Of a DNA stretch of 64,000 nucleotides, positions 9,901 through 19,100 are shown one piece after another. Within the stretch, counting starts at the first letter, position 1. Each line of letters opens with the position of its first letter. Source of the DNA: Acidobacteriota bacterium (GTDB taxonomy: Bacteria > Acidobacteriota > Blastocatellia > Pyrinomonadales > Pyrinomonadaceae); NCBI GenBank assembly GCA_003223935.1, contig QHXQ01000022.1, forward strand, positions 32,598 to 96,597, read 5' to 3'. Both the position numbers and the translations under genes were made by a program. Below the pieces are notes generated by a model, which worked only from the letters and a program-made list of their open reading frames with translations, had not been told where the DNA came from and did no database searches.

Positions 9901-10013
9901 TGAGTTCGCCGCAGTTCGGACAGACGATCTCTTCGGGCGGCTTCTTCGGCGGCGGCGGTGGTCGTTGCCCCGACAATCGTTGCGTCGAGGCGCAGGTTCG
10001 CTTCAACTTCTAA
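6918..10013 (+). CDS. TonB-dependent receptor with carboxypeptidase-regulatory domain (Oar-like)
   Basis: 1031 residues. A signal peptide (about 1-27, ending FAQQ) is followed by a carboxypeptidase-regulatory/Cna-B-like beta domain (about 30-110: GSLRGQIADEFGGLIVGATV, NNLAPGKYAVNATAAGF). A plug region follows (about 140-235, with GGQIFIDGFTGG and IRINQNPFSAEYDRLGFGRIE) and then a long beta-barrel ending in a terminal aromatic (VRFNF), as expected for outer membrane insertion. Family knowledge: Oar-like receptors are abundant in acidobacteria and import or secrete large substrates with TonB energy. Residues of about 890-965 form a Gly-rich insert in an extracellular loop near the C-terminus. 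Substrate cannot be told. A LolA-like periplasmic protein follows. Confidence 0.9.
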   Translation: MHTYSAIIKRSLSFALVLCLSLTVFAQQQPGSLRGQIADEFGGLIVGATVTLIDATGAQKTAQTDNQGVYVFNNLAPGKYAVNATAAGFAVYDNSDVEITAGKRQSLDIKLSVALEKQEVTVASEAPVSTEAENNASSLVIKGTDLDALPDDPDDLAAALQALAGPAAGPNGGQIFIDGFTGGRIPPKESIREIRINQNPFSAEYDRLGFGRIEILTKPGTDKMRGQASFSFTDESFNSRNPYAPTRAPYQARNFGGNLSGPLAKKKASFFLDFERRNSDDNSIINAAFINPTTFTDTRINRTILVPRRHIEFSPRLDYQLNAKNTIVARYTFERNQQNNLGTSELQLDVDPFFGINRTYNSTDTEHAFQATETAIISPTVINETRFRFEHNPRSSGGDISVPVVNVAGAFVGGGSNAGPARNTTNRFELQNYTSFTHGPHSMKAGLRVRSVSISDSTQQNFNGTYIFAGLQPVLSPVDGSVVVPAITSLDQYRFFREGVAGFLPSQLSIAGGNPLATVKQTDYGAFIQDDWRARPNLTLSAGLRYENQTNIHSDLNFAPRLSFAWSPGSTGRQPKTVLRGGFGVFYDRANESLTLQANRFNGTNQRQFIIGAPAPGDNSTDAQQRRAILAQFPRIPDISVLSAFAIPQSVRRVDPNLEAPYTIQSVFSVEHLLPYKITATINYINTRSLHMLRSRNINAPLNGVRPLGDAAGNIFEYESNGRLNQNQIVFSANTRFNPKFTLFSNYTLSWTNSDTDGAFTFPANNYDLSQEYGRASIDVRHRFFFGGSFTLPWWDLRLNPLVIATSGRPFNITTGFDNNGDTQFLDRPAFATATTNPAFLKTTQFGNFDLRPAPGTPLIPRDFGQYPGIFTVNLRINKTFSFGAVRGSQAAANNQQGGGQTANSNGGTGGRGGRGGGGGGRGGAGGGQGGPFGAGGIFNGGGGGPRGGGGGGGGGAAGLFGGGGRNDKRYSLTLSLNFNNLLNHTNPGVIVGNLSSPQFGQTISSGGFFGGGGGRCPDNRCVEAQVRFNF

Positions 10014-10181
10014 CGAGCAGAGGTTCAAGCGAAACTTACTGACGGCTTTCCTCGTTAACACTGCTTGACGACTTTGCGTCTTTACGTGAGACAATTCTCG
10101 CGCGCGAGGCGCAAAGTCGTCGAGTTAGTGAGTCGGACAGTTCCGACCCGACCTGCCCCGTCAAACCCGAAGGAGTAAGTA

Positions 10182-10961
10182 ATGAAAATCTTAACCCCCA
10201 CATACACGCGCGTCCTGCTCGTGTTCTTGCTCGCCGCCACCGCGGCGCACGCGCAACAGGCGCAGACGAAAGCACCGGACAAACCAGCCGCCGCTTCTTC
10301 CGCCAAGGCGACCGCATCGCCTGCGCCCGTCATTACGGCTGAGAGTACGCCGCTTGAACTCGCGCGCGCAGCTTTTCAAGCGCAGGGCGGCGAGAAGTTT
10401 CGCCAACTGAAAAACATGGTGCTCATCGGCGCGGTGGACATGTACTCGCCCGGCTCGACGCAATCGCTCACGGGCAAATTCGGTCTCATCTTCGCGGGCG
10501 AGCGCATGCGCATGAACATTCAAACGCCGCTCTTTCAACTTGAGGGCATCTTCGACGGCGAGCGCAGTTACGTCTCTATGCCGCGCGTCACGCTACCGCC
10601 GATGAATAAATACGGCTTGCCCACCCTTGCCAAGTTCGATCAAACGGGCTACACCGTCACGGCTCTGCCCGACAAGAAGAAGCAGCGCGCCTTCCGTATC
10701 ACTGACATAGATGGCCATGCGACCGATTTTTATATTGACGCGACAACCGCTCGGCTCGTCCGCTTCGAGGTCACGTTCAATGATCTACTCTTCAGCGTCG
10801 AGAACACGAAGGTGCAAGAGTTCGAGGGCGTGCTCGTGCCGGTCAACTCCACTTGGCGGATCGATCTGCCGACCGGCCCCGCCTACGCCGAGTTCCACGC
10901 CAAAGAGATCAAGGTCAATCAAACCCTACCCGCCGACGCCTTCGCCATTCCCGGTCAATAA
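10182..10961 (+). CDS. Secreted LolA/outer-membrane-lipoprotein-sorting-like protein
   Basis: 259 residues, ATG with AAGGAG seven bases upstream. Signal peptide about 1-24 (ending AHAQQ), an Ala/Pro/Lys-rich linker to about 50, then a beta-rich domain in which LARAAFQAQGGEKFRQLKNMVLIG and the later FYIDATTARLVRFEV resemble LolA-like or outer membrane lipoprotein-sorting proteins. It lies directly behind the TonB receptor and may be a periplasmic partner. No catalytic residues are visible. Confidence in the fold is moderate, and the role is unknown. Confidence 0.65.
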   Translation: MKILTPTYTRVLLVFLLAATAAHAQQAQTKAPDKPAAASSAKATASPAPVITAESTPLELARAAFQAQGGEKFRQLKNMVLIGAVDMYSPGSTQSLTGKFGLIFAGERMRMNIQTPLFQLEGIFDGERSYVSMPRVTLPPMNKYGLPTLAKFDQTGYTVTALPDKKKQRAFRITDIDGHATDFYIDATTARLVRFEVTFNDLLFSVENTKVQEFEGVLVPVNSTWRIDLPTGPAYAEFHAKEIKVNQTLPADAFAIPGQ

Positions 10962-10962
10962 G

Positions 10963-11062
10963 AAGGCAAAAGGCAAAGGGCAATAAAAGACCGTAGTCAG
11001 AGCGCGTTCTGCTTTGCGCTCCGGTTGCGGTCTTTAACTTTTGCCTTTGGCCTTTTGCCTTT
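10963..11062. repeat. Nested inverted repeat between LolA-like gene and rsmI
   Basis: Outer arms use the word AAGGCAAAAGGCAAAGGG and its complement; inside is a second pair AAAGACCG / CGGTCTTT around a GC-rich loop. It starts right after the stop at 10961 and could terminate transcription. Confidence 0.75.
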
Positions 11063-11073
11063 ACCATAACGGT

Positions 11074-11946
11074 ATGTCAGACGCCGCAACGCCGGGCACG
11101 CTTTATCTCGTCGCCACGCCCATCGGTAATCTCGAAGACATCACAGCGCGCGCCTTGCGCGTGCTCAGCGAAGTTGACTTGATCGCCTGCGAAGACACGC
11201 GCCACACGCGCAAACTCCTGACGCACTTCCGTATTCAAACCAAAACGATCAGCTATCACGAACACAACGAACGCGAGCGCGCGACGAAACTCTGCGCGCT
11301 CATCGCTTCAGGCACGAACATCGCCCTCGTCTCCGACGCGGGCACGCCCGCCATCAGCGATCCCGGTTATCGCCTCGTGCGCGCCGCCATCGAGCACAAC
11401 ATCCGCGTCGTCCCCGTGCCCGGCCCCACCGCTTTCGTCGCGGCGCTCATCGCTTCGGGTCTCCCGACCGACGAATTCTTCTTCGGCGGCTTCCTCCCTT
11501 CACGCACATCAGCGCGCCGTGCACGACTCGCCATCTTGCGCACGCTCCCTGTCACGCTCATCTTCTACGAGGCCCCGCACCGCATCGCTCAGACGCTCAC
11601 AGATGCACGCGAAATCTTGGGCGAGCGCGAGGCGTGCGTCACACGCGAACTAACCAAACTCCACGAAGAGATCGCGCGCGGTCGGTTGAGCGATCTCGCT
11701 GCGCACTTTGGCAACGAACAATCCGCACGCGGCGAGATGGTGCTCGTTATTGATCGGCGCGTCATCGCAGACGACACTACAGCGCACGAGCCGACGCCGA
11801 GCATCGCCACACTCGTCGCCGCACTTGAAGCCGAAGGACTCGACTCGCGCGCCGCCTTAAAACGCGCCGCCCGCGCGGTAGGCTTAACTCGCGCCGAAGC
11901 CTACCGCCGCCTCGTCGCCGAACGCGCGCAAGCACGGAATGAATAA
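11074..11946 (+). CDS. rsmI: 16S rRNA (cytidine-1402-2'-O)-methyltransferase RsmI
   Basis: 290 residues from ATG 11074; a longer frame to 11041 lies in the preceding repeat and is unlikely. The SAM-dependent tetrapyrrole-methylase-like fold is clear: GTLYLVATPIGNLEDITARA at the start, ACEDTRHTRKLL, SYHEHNE, the VSDAGTPAISDPG motif at about 88-100, VPGPTAFVAALIASGLPTDEFFFGGFLP, and FYEAPHRI. The protein 2'-O-methylates C1402 in the decoding centre of 16S rRNA. The C-terminal ~70 residues are helical and carry the usual conserved LKRAAR/EAYR part. It is convergent with the large flavoprotein on the other strand. Confidence 0.96.
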   Translation: MSDAATPGTLYLVATPIGNLEDITARALRVLSEVDLIACEDTRHTRKLLTHFRIQTKTISYHEHNERERATKLCALIASGTNIALVSDAGTPAISDPGYRLVRAAIEHNIRVVPVPGPTAFVAALIASGLPTDEFFFGGFLPSRTSARRARLAILRTLPVTLIFYEAPHRIAQTLTDAREILGEREACVTRELTKLHEEIARGRLSDLAAHFGNEQSARGEMVLVIDRRVIADDTTAHEPTPSIATLVAALEAEGLDSRAALKRAARAVGLTRAEAYRRLVAERAQARNE

Positions 11947-11994
11947 TGTGTGTGGTTCAGTTCTGCCGGTTGGGACGATTAGAGACAGACGTTA

Positions 11995-14900
11995 CTAATG
12001 CATCTCTGTCTCTGCCGCTCTGAATAATTTATCGAGCCACAGATTCGCCAACTTCTCCTGCACAGTGTTGGCGCGCAGACGCGCGTTGAGGTTTTGGAAG
12101 TCCACTTCGTCGAGCAGTTGATCTTGATTGAAGCAGGAGAAGACGAACGACTCCGCGCCGGTCTCAGGATTGACGTGGCGTTGGAGGCACTGCGCGCAGA
12201 CCTCTTTCATCATGCACTGCATCGGGCTGTTGATTGAGCCGACGCCGACATGCGCGGGGTTCAAGTGCGGCGCGAGCACTTCATGGCGCGCTTGCTTCAC
12301 CGCCGCCATCATGCGATCCGAGCCGATGGCGATGATGCGCTCAACTGTGCGCAGGTCGAACATCGGCGCGCCGAATTGGCCGTCGGCGTAAGCTTTGATC
12401 GCTTGCACGATGTTGCCGCGAAAGTGCATGTCTTGCGGCCGGCGCGGTGCAATCGCCGCGCCGGTGTCGGTTGACCAGATGACTTGATCGGTGGCGGCTT
12501 CGATCTCTTCGCGCTTGAAGAGGTCTTCACCTTTTTTATAACCGGCGAAATAGATGACGCGACAGTGTGCTTCGCGCAGCGCCTTCGCAATCGAGAAGAG
12601 GACTGCGTTGCCAAGTCCACCGCCAGCGAGCAGCACAGTTTCATTCGTCGGAATCTCGGTCGGCGTCCCGGTCGGCCCCATCACGACGACCTGTTGACCG
12701 GGTTTGAGCGTCGCACACAGGCGCGACGACGCGCCCATCTCCAAAACGATCAGACTGAGCAAGCCCTCAGCTTTATCCACCCACGCGCCGGTCAGTGCCA
12801 AGCCTTCCATCATCAACTTCGTGTCGCTGACGACCTGCGCATCGGTCTCATAATTCTGCAAGCGATAGAATTGACCGGGATGAAACTTGCGCGCTTGCAT
12901 CGGCGCACGCACGATGACCTCGACAATCGTCGGCGTCAGCCGATCAACACGCACGACGCGCGCCACGAGTTCATCGTCAAGATGTTCGATAAGACGCGCG
13001 AACTGCGCGGCGTGTTCTGTCTGTTCTGTCTGCGCGCCACCGTTGGCAGCTTCAACGGCCGCGATCTCTTCACTGAAGAGCGCGGCGATCTGTTCGTAGC
13101 CGTGTCGCGCCGAAGCCATCGCTTTGACGACGTTGCCCGCGTAAGTAGGATGGTTATCGCCGTAGTAGGTGACGAAGCGGCCGTCTGATTCGTAAGACGT
13201 GAAAAAGGCGCGCTCGCCTTTCGCAGCGGGTGTGAGCCGCCACGCGCCGTCGGCTGTGCGCTCAAGTTTGTGCGGCGCGAAGAACTCGCGCCACTCGTCC
13301 AAAGCGAACGTGCCCGGTTGCTCGCGTTCGTAGATCGTGTTGGGACTCGTGCCCGCCGCAACGCAGACAGTGCGCGCGGGCAGGCGCACAAGTTCACCTG
13401 ACGGTCGCCATTTCTTCGTCTCCGCGTCTTGGCACATGCGCTCGAAGATGAGCGCCGCGACCGCACCGCGTTCATCCGCGACCGCTTCGACCGGCGTCAT
13501 GTTCTCGATGAAGTTGATCCCTTCTTCAAGCGACTTGACGACCTCTTCATGATTTAGACGATAAGCAGGCGCATCCTGCAAACGTTTGCGATAGACGATT
13601 GAAACGCCGCCCCACGCGCGCACGAGCGGCACGAAGTCGGGCGGCTCACCCGCCGCACGCGCACGCACGCGCTCGTCTCTCACCGCGCGGCCGTGCGCGA
13701 GAAACTCTTCATAGACAGCACGCTCTTCCGCATCGAAGCGCGCGAAGATTTCCGCCTCACCAAACTCTTTGACCAACTCCTCGTGGCGCGCGAGCAGTTT
13801 CTCGACCTGCACTGGATAATAAGCGAACAACTCAGTCGCGGTATCAATCGCGGTCAGTCCGCCGCCGATCACAACGGCGGGCAGACGCACTTGCAAGTTG
13901 GCGAGCGCGTCTCGTTTGAACGCACCGGTGAGTTGCAGGGCCATCAAGAAATCGGAAGCCTTGCGGATGCCGCGCAAGAGGTTATTGCGCATGTTGATGA
14001 TGGTCGGTTTGCCCGCGCCGGTGGCGATGGCGATGTGATCAAAGCCGAGCGCCCAAGCGTCTTCAATCGTGAGCGTGCCGCCGAAGCGCGTGCCGCCGTA
14101 GAAGCGAAAGCGCTCGCGGCGCGCGAGCGTCAAGTGTATGAGCGTCAAGAAATTTTTATCCCAACGCACGGTGATGCCGTACTCGGAGACGCCGCCGAAG
14201 CCCGCGAGCACGCGTGTCTGCAAGGGCCCTTCGATCTCGCGCACGTCGCGGATCGCGCGCGGCACATGTCGGCCGCCATCGCCCGTCAATGTTCTATCGA
14301 GCGGTTCGATCTTCAAGCCGTCAATGCCGACCACGCCGAAACCTTCGTTCAAGAGATAGTGCGCGAGCGTGTAGCCTGCGGGGCCGAGGCCGACGACGAG
14401 GACGTTGCGGCCGTTGTAGGGAAGCGCAAAGGGGCGTTTCGCGTTGAGCGGGTTCCAGCGTGTTAAGAGCGAATAGATTTCAAAGCCGTAAGGCAACTGC
14501 AACACGTCTGTCAGCACGCCTGTCTCGGCTTGCGGGATGTTGACCGGCTCTTGCTTCTGGAAGATACAAGACTTCATGCAGTCGTTGCAGATGCGATGAC
14601 CTGTGCCGGGACACATCGGGTTGTCAATCACGACGAGCGCGAGCGCGGCGATCGAGTCGCCCCGTTTTTGCAACAGGTGCATCTCAGAAATCTTCTCGTC
14701 GAGCGGGCAGCCTTCGAGCGCGATGCCGAGCGGGTTGCGTTTGAACGCGCCCGTGTTCGACGCACCTTCGCGCAACCCCTTCGAGCAGGAATCCTTGTCG
14801 CGCTCGTGGCAGTAGAGGCAGTAATTAACTTCGTCGAGCACTTGGCGCGGCGTGGCGCGTGGGTCGGTCAGCGCGAAGCCGTCGCGCCGCCGCAAGTTTT

Positions 14901-15792
14901 GATCAAGCCCGCGTACCAGTTCGGGCAACTCTGCGGCGGGGCGTTCGAGTTGCACGAGATGTTCGTAGTTGAGTGGATGCGGAAAATGGAACGAGACCCA
15001 ACCGCGCACGCGCTCATGCGCCGCCGGCTGGGTCGCGTGCGCCGCCGCCCAAGCTTCCAAGAGTCGCAACGCAGACCGGACGAAACTGAGATTCGGCTCG
15101 GTCGCGCTCGCGTCAACGAACGGCGCAAGCAATGTTTCGGCGTCCGTTCCGGCAACGCTTTGACGTATGCGTTCGATCTCTCGTGTGATCTCGGTTATCG
15201 CTTCACCATCTGTCGCTGCGTCCTTCTTCGCGCCGCGTTTGTCGAGTTGTTGCTCCCAAGCGAGCAGGCGCGTGGTCATTTGCGCGCTGCCGAGTTCGTC
15301 ATCCGTAGCGAGCGTGTCGGCGAAGGCGGCGTGACGTAATGCCTTGAGCGCCGCGTGTGCAGCGTCAGCATCAATCGTCAATGCTTGCTCGGCCGGGAAT
15401 TTTTTGAGCGCGCGCCGAGTTGTGAAAGTTTTGAACTGAACAATTGGGTCTTGCGCCGTGATCTGACCAATGTGCGTTGCGCGTTCGCGCTCGACGCCGA
15501 ACAGGCGCGCGATGAAGCGCGAGAGATGCGGCGCGACGGCGATGAGCAGTTCTGATTCCTGCTTCGTGCCAGCGATGTTCGCGCCGCGCGCTTCGAGGTA
15601 GGTCATCAGCGAGCGGTGCCGTGATTCATCTTCACGCGCAACTTCGGCATAAAAAACGCCTGCCAATTCGCGCAGGCGTTCGGGGCGGTAGAGATCGCTG
15701 TAGGTAAAATCCGCAATGCCGAGCGGGAAATCCGCGCCCATCGCGTCCGTCGGTGCAGACAGATTATCGCTGTCGAGAAAAAGTTGCTGCAT
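11995..15792 (-). CDS. Large composite flavoprotein: GltD-like oxidoreductase fused to an FNR/PyrK-like reductase
   Basis: 1265 residues, unusually long. N-terminal ~300 residues are helical and unrecognised. A cysteine cluster follows (CLYCHERDKDSC at about 325-336, CPLDEK, then CNDCMKSC near 400), as in the Fe-S domain of glutamate synthase small subunit and dihydropyrimidine dehydrogenase. Next comes an FAD-binding GVGxxG-type motif (VLVVGLGPAGYTLAHYLL, about 460-480) and a second nucleotide-binding motif (AVVIGGGLTAIDTATEL). The last ~300 residues form a ferredoxin-reductase-like module (FHPGQFYRLQ; LLAGGGLGNAVLFSIAKAL) ending with CMMKEVCAQCLQRHV, like the 2Fe-2S site of PyrK. It likely passes electrons between NAD(P)H, flavins and Fe-S centres; the partner is unknown. 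Confidence 0.85.
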   Translation of the reverse strand: MQQLFLDSDNLSAPTDAMGADFPLGIADFTYSDLYRPERLRELAGVFYAEVAREDESRHRSLMTYLEARGANIAGTKQESELLIAVAPHLSRFIARLFGVERERATHIGQITAQDPIVQFKTFTTRRALKKFPAEQALTIDADAAHAALKALRHAAFADTLATDDELGSAQMTTRLLAWEQQLDKRGAKKDAATDGEAITEITREIERIRQSVAGTDAETLLAPFVDASATEPNLSFVRSALRLLEAWAAAHATQPAAHERVRGWVSFHFPHPLNYEHLVQLERPAAELPELVRGLDQNLRRRDGFALTDPRATPRQVLDEVNYCLYCHERDKDSCSKGLREGASNTGAFKRNPLGIALEGCPLDEKISEMHLLQKRGDSIAALALVVIDNPMCPGTGHRICNDCMKSCIFQKQEPVNIPQAETGVLTDVLQLPYGFEIYSLLTRWNPLNAKRPFALPYNGRNVLVVGLGPAGYTLAHYLLNEGFGVVGIDGLKIEPLDRTLTGDGGRHVPRAIRDVREIEGPLQTRVLAGFGGVSEYGITVRWDKNFLTLIHLTLARRERFRFYGGTRFGGTLTIEDAWALGFDHIAIATGAGKPTIINMRNNLLRGIRKASDFLMALQLTGAFKRDALANLQVRLPAVVIGGGLTAIDTATELFAYYPVQVEKLLARHEELVKEFGEAEIFARFDAEERAVYEEFLAHGRAVRDERVRARAAGEPPDFVPLVRAWGGVSIVYRKRLQDAPAYRLNHEEVVKSLEEGINFIENMTPVEAVADERGAVAALIFERMCQDAETKKWRPSGELVRLPARTVCVAAGTSPNTIYEREQPGTFALDEWREFFAPHKLERTADGAWRLTPAAKGERAFFTSYESDGRFVTYYGDNHPTYAGNVVKAMASARHGYEQIAALFSEEIAAVEAANGGAQTEQTEHAAQFARLIEHLDDELVARVVRVDRLTPTIVEVIVRAPMQARKFHPGQFYRLQNYETDAQVVSDTKLMMEGLALTGAWVDKAEGLLSLIVLEMGASSRLCATLKPGQQVVVMGPTGTPTEIPTNETVLLAGGGLGNAVLFSIAKALREAHCRVIYFAGYKKGEDLFKREEIEAATDQVIWSTDTGAAIAPRRPQDMHFRGNIVQAIKAYADGQFGAPMFDLRTVERIIAIGSDRMMAAVKQARHEVLAPHLNPAHVGVGSINSPMQCMMKEVCAQCLQRHVNPETGAESFVFSCFNQDQLLDEVDFQNLNARLRANTVQEKLANLWLDKLFRAAETEMH

Positions 15793-16026
15793 AAACCCGT
15801 CTTGTAGCCGGAGATTGGTTCAGGAGAGTTAGTTGAGTATCAGTCCGCATGAACGAAACGACGCGCTGGCGGCGCGACCGAGACAAGTATAACATCAGCT
15901 TGCATTGTAACCGTAAAGCAGACTGGTGCGCTGTGACTGAGGTCACACGTGAACGCTGTAAGCGGCTTGCCAACTTCATTGCAGCCCAACTATAATCAAG
16001 CGTCTTTTGAGACAAAGAAGTTATAA

Positions 16027-16101
16027 GGCCCGTTCGTCTAGGGGTTAGGACGTGGCCCTCTCAAGGCCAAAACACGAGTTCAAATCTCGTACGGGCTACC
16101 A
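16027..16101 (+). tRNA. tRNA-Glu (anticodon CTC)
   Basis: A full cloverleaf can be folded: acceptor GGCCCGT with ACGGGCT (first pair G-T), D arm GTC-TAGGGGTTAG-GAC, anticodon stem TGGCC/GGCCA with loop CTCTCAA (anticodon CTC at positions 34-36), T arm ACGAG-TTCAAAT-CTCGT, discriminator A and an encoded CCA end at 16099-16101. Confidence 0.96.
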
Positions 16102-16104
16102 AAT

Positions 16105-16142
16105 AACCGGCGATCATCGCATTGATGATCGCCGGTTTTCTT
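16105..16142 (+). terminator. Rho-independent terminator behind tRNA-Glu
   Basis: AACCGGCGATCAT pairs perfectly with ATGATCGCCGGTT around a 7-base loop, followed by TTCTT. It starts three bases after the tRNA end. Confidence 0.9.
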
Positions 16143-16179
16143 ATCGCGAGGCATTCATTCTCTTTCAGCCCCCGTCCCT

Positions 16180-19100
16180 TCAGAACAGCAGGCGCACGGC
16201 GAATTGGAAGTTGCGCGGGCCGCCACCGCCGAGGAAGGGATTGCCGATGCCGACGTCGGGCGTGACGGTGAGCGGTAGGAAACCGATGCCGCGCCCGGTC
16301 ACGGGGTCAATGCCGTTGAAGCTCGCGTCCACGGCGAACGCGGGCAGCAGGGGCGAAGCGAAGTTCGGATGATTGAACAGATTGAAAATCTCCGTGCGCA
16401 GTTGCAGCTTGACGCGCTCGTTCAATGGCGTCGTCTTGAAGATCGAAAAATCGAAGTTGCGATAGCCGGGGCCAATGAGCGCGTTGCGGCCTAAGCTGCC
16501 GAAGTGCATCGTGCCGGGGAGACACGCGGCGGCGCTGCCGTCGCCTGTCGGGTCGAGCGTGCAAGGCACTTTGAAGGCGGCGAGATTCAAGAAACGGTCG
16601 GGCCCGCTCGTGCCGGCGAAGGGATCACCGACGAGGTCTGGGCGCGGGAAGAATTCGCCCGTGCCGTTGTAGTCGTCGAATAGATTAACGTGGAACGGAT
16701 TGCCACTGCGCAAAGTGAGGATGCCATTCAACTGCCACCCGCCGCCGATGCGCGGATGCGCGCCGAAAAAGTTCGGCACGTCGTAGGTGAACGTGGCGAC
16801 GAAGCGTTGACGCACGTCGAAGTTGGAGTTGGCGCGTTCGAGGTCTGCGCGGAAACTGTTGTCGGGTTGCGTCGCGTTGGCGACGTAGTCCTGCCCATCC
16901 GAGGCGTTGTCAATCGAATGCGACCAAGTGTAGTTGAGCGAAGCGGTGAAGCCGCGCCTTTGTCTGAGCGTGAGGCTCGTTTGCAGCGCGTTGTAGCTTG
17001 AAGAGGCTGAGGCTTCGAGCAGGTTGACATAGAAGAACGTGCCGCCCGACGGCGCGAAGGGGCCGTTATCAAAGGGGCGCGCGGTTGAGACCGCCGGGTT
17101 GACGGGTTGATTGATGTCGCGATAGCGAAACAGCTTGCGCCCTTGCGAGCCGACGTAGCCGACTTGCAACACGACATTGCGCCAGAGTTCCTGCTGCACG
17201 TTCACGTTGTAATTCTGCACATAAGGTGTGCGCATATTTCGATCAACGGCGAAGACATCTGAGTCGCTAAAGCCATTGAAGATGGGCACGCCTGATTGAA
17301 TCTGCGCGACGGTTGAGAAGGAGAAGAGGATCGGCGCAGGCCCCACAGGATTGTAAGCCGGCCCCGGATTGAATGTATTGAAGGGCAGTTGCCCGACGAA
17401 GAAGTCTTGCGAGAAGGCATCGTAAAAGAGGCCCCAACCAGCGCGCACGACCGTCTTGCTCTTGCCGGTCACGTCATAGGCTAGCCCAACGCGCGGCGAG
17501 AAGTTGTTCCAATCGTTGTTGTAGAGTTGATCGAGACCGTTTGTGCCGACGAGGACGAGGCCGCGTGTGCGGTCAAAGTTGCTCAAGCGATTGTTCTGTT
17601 CGCTGATGACGCCGAAGAAATCGTAACGCAGGCCGGCGTTCAAAGTGAGCTTGCGGGTCGCGCGCCAGCTATCTTGAATGTAGGCGGCGTGCGAGTTCTG
17701 CGCCGTGCCGCGTTGCGAGTCGCCGCGTGCGGCGCGACTGCCAGATGAACTCAAGTTGCCGGCCAGAAAATCTGCGAACGTGTCGAAGGTCAGACGCCCG
17801 CGATAGCCTGCGTCGAAGAAGGCATCGACGAACGTGCGGCGAAATTCATAACCGAATTTGAGATCGTGACCCGTTAGCTTCCAAGAGAAGTTGTCAATGA
17901 ACTGATAATTTGTATCTATGCGCCCGCGCGGGTTGCCGATGTTTGAGCCGATGGAGGCGATGGTTGCGCCGCCGAACGTCGCGTCGCTGCGAAAGCGGAT
18001 GAAGGGCAGACCGAAGTCGCGCGCGTTGGTGATGCCGTTGTTAAGACCGATGCTGCGCGGATCAAAATCGCTGTCTTCGGGGAAGAAGCTTTCGCGGAAA
18101 CGGTTGTAGCCGAAGCGCGCCTCGTTCACCTTCTGCGACGAGAGAATCTTGAGATAAGAGAGCGAGACGAGATGCACGCGCGTCGGCGTGACGGTGTTAT
18201 AGCCGGGCAGGATGTTGCCGCCTTGCAAGGCGAGCGGGAACGATTGATTGCTGTTGCCGAAATAGTAACGGCCGGTCAGTTGGTTGTGCTCGTTGAATGA
18301 ATGATCGATCTTGGCGATCACGCTGTCCACATCGTTCATGGCGCGCGTTGTGGCGAACAGGTTCGGACTGGGATCGAAGAGCGGCATGGTGCGGTTCGGC
18401 GCGGGCCAAGGGTTGCGCGCAAGCAGACGCGCGATGACCGGATTGGTCGCGCCGCCGAGCGCAGCGATCTCGCGCGGGTCGGGCACGCGCGCCGTCGAGT
18501 TCAAACCGACGCGCTCGCGCTGTCCTTCGTAAGCGGTGTAGAAGAAGGTGCGCTTCTTGACGATGGGGCCGCCGAGCGCGAAGCCGAATTGATTGTTACG
18601 CAGAGCGGTCTGCGGGTCGGGTTTCGGGTTGAAGAAGTTGCGCGCGTCGGTCGCGTTGTTGCGCAAGAACTCGAACGCTGCGCCGTGCAGATCGTTTGTG
18701 CCCGACTTGGTGACGAGGTTGACGATGGCACCGGAGTTGCGCCCGTACTCGGCTTCAAAGTCTGAGAGGACGGCGGCCTCGGCAATCGCTTCGATGGGCA
18801 GGATGGTGGCAGGCGTGCCGAAGACGCCGGCCTCGTTGATCGCGGGGAGATTGCGATAGCCGTCGTTCATGTCCGTGCCGTCGAGCAGATAGTTGTTCGC
18901 GCGCCCGCGATTGCCGTTGGAACTGAACAGGCCGAACGAACCGGGCGAATCTGTCGCGCCCGAAGGATCGGCCGTCGCGCCCGGCACGAGCACAAGGAAC
19001 TTCGTGAAGTCGCGCCCGTTGACTGGCAACTCCGCAACCTCTCGCTCTGAGATCGTCCCGCCGAGCGTGTTGTTCGTCGTCTCGACCTGATTGGTGTCTG

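Noticed and set aside
13693..14466. 257-residue plus-strand frame inside the large flavoprotein
   Set aside because: Opposite strand of a well-supported coding region; composition typical of an antisense shadow.
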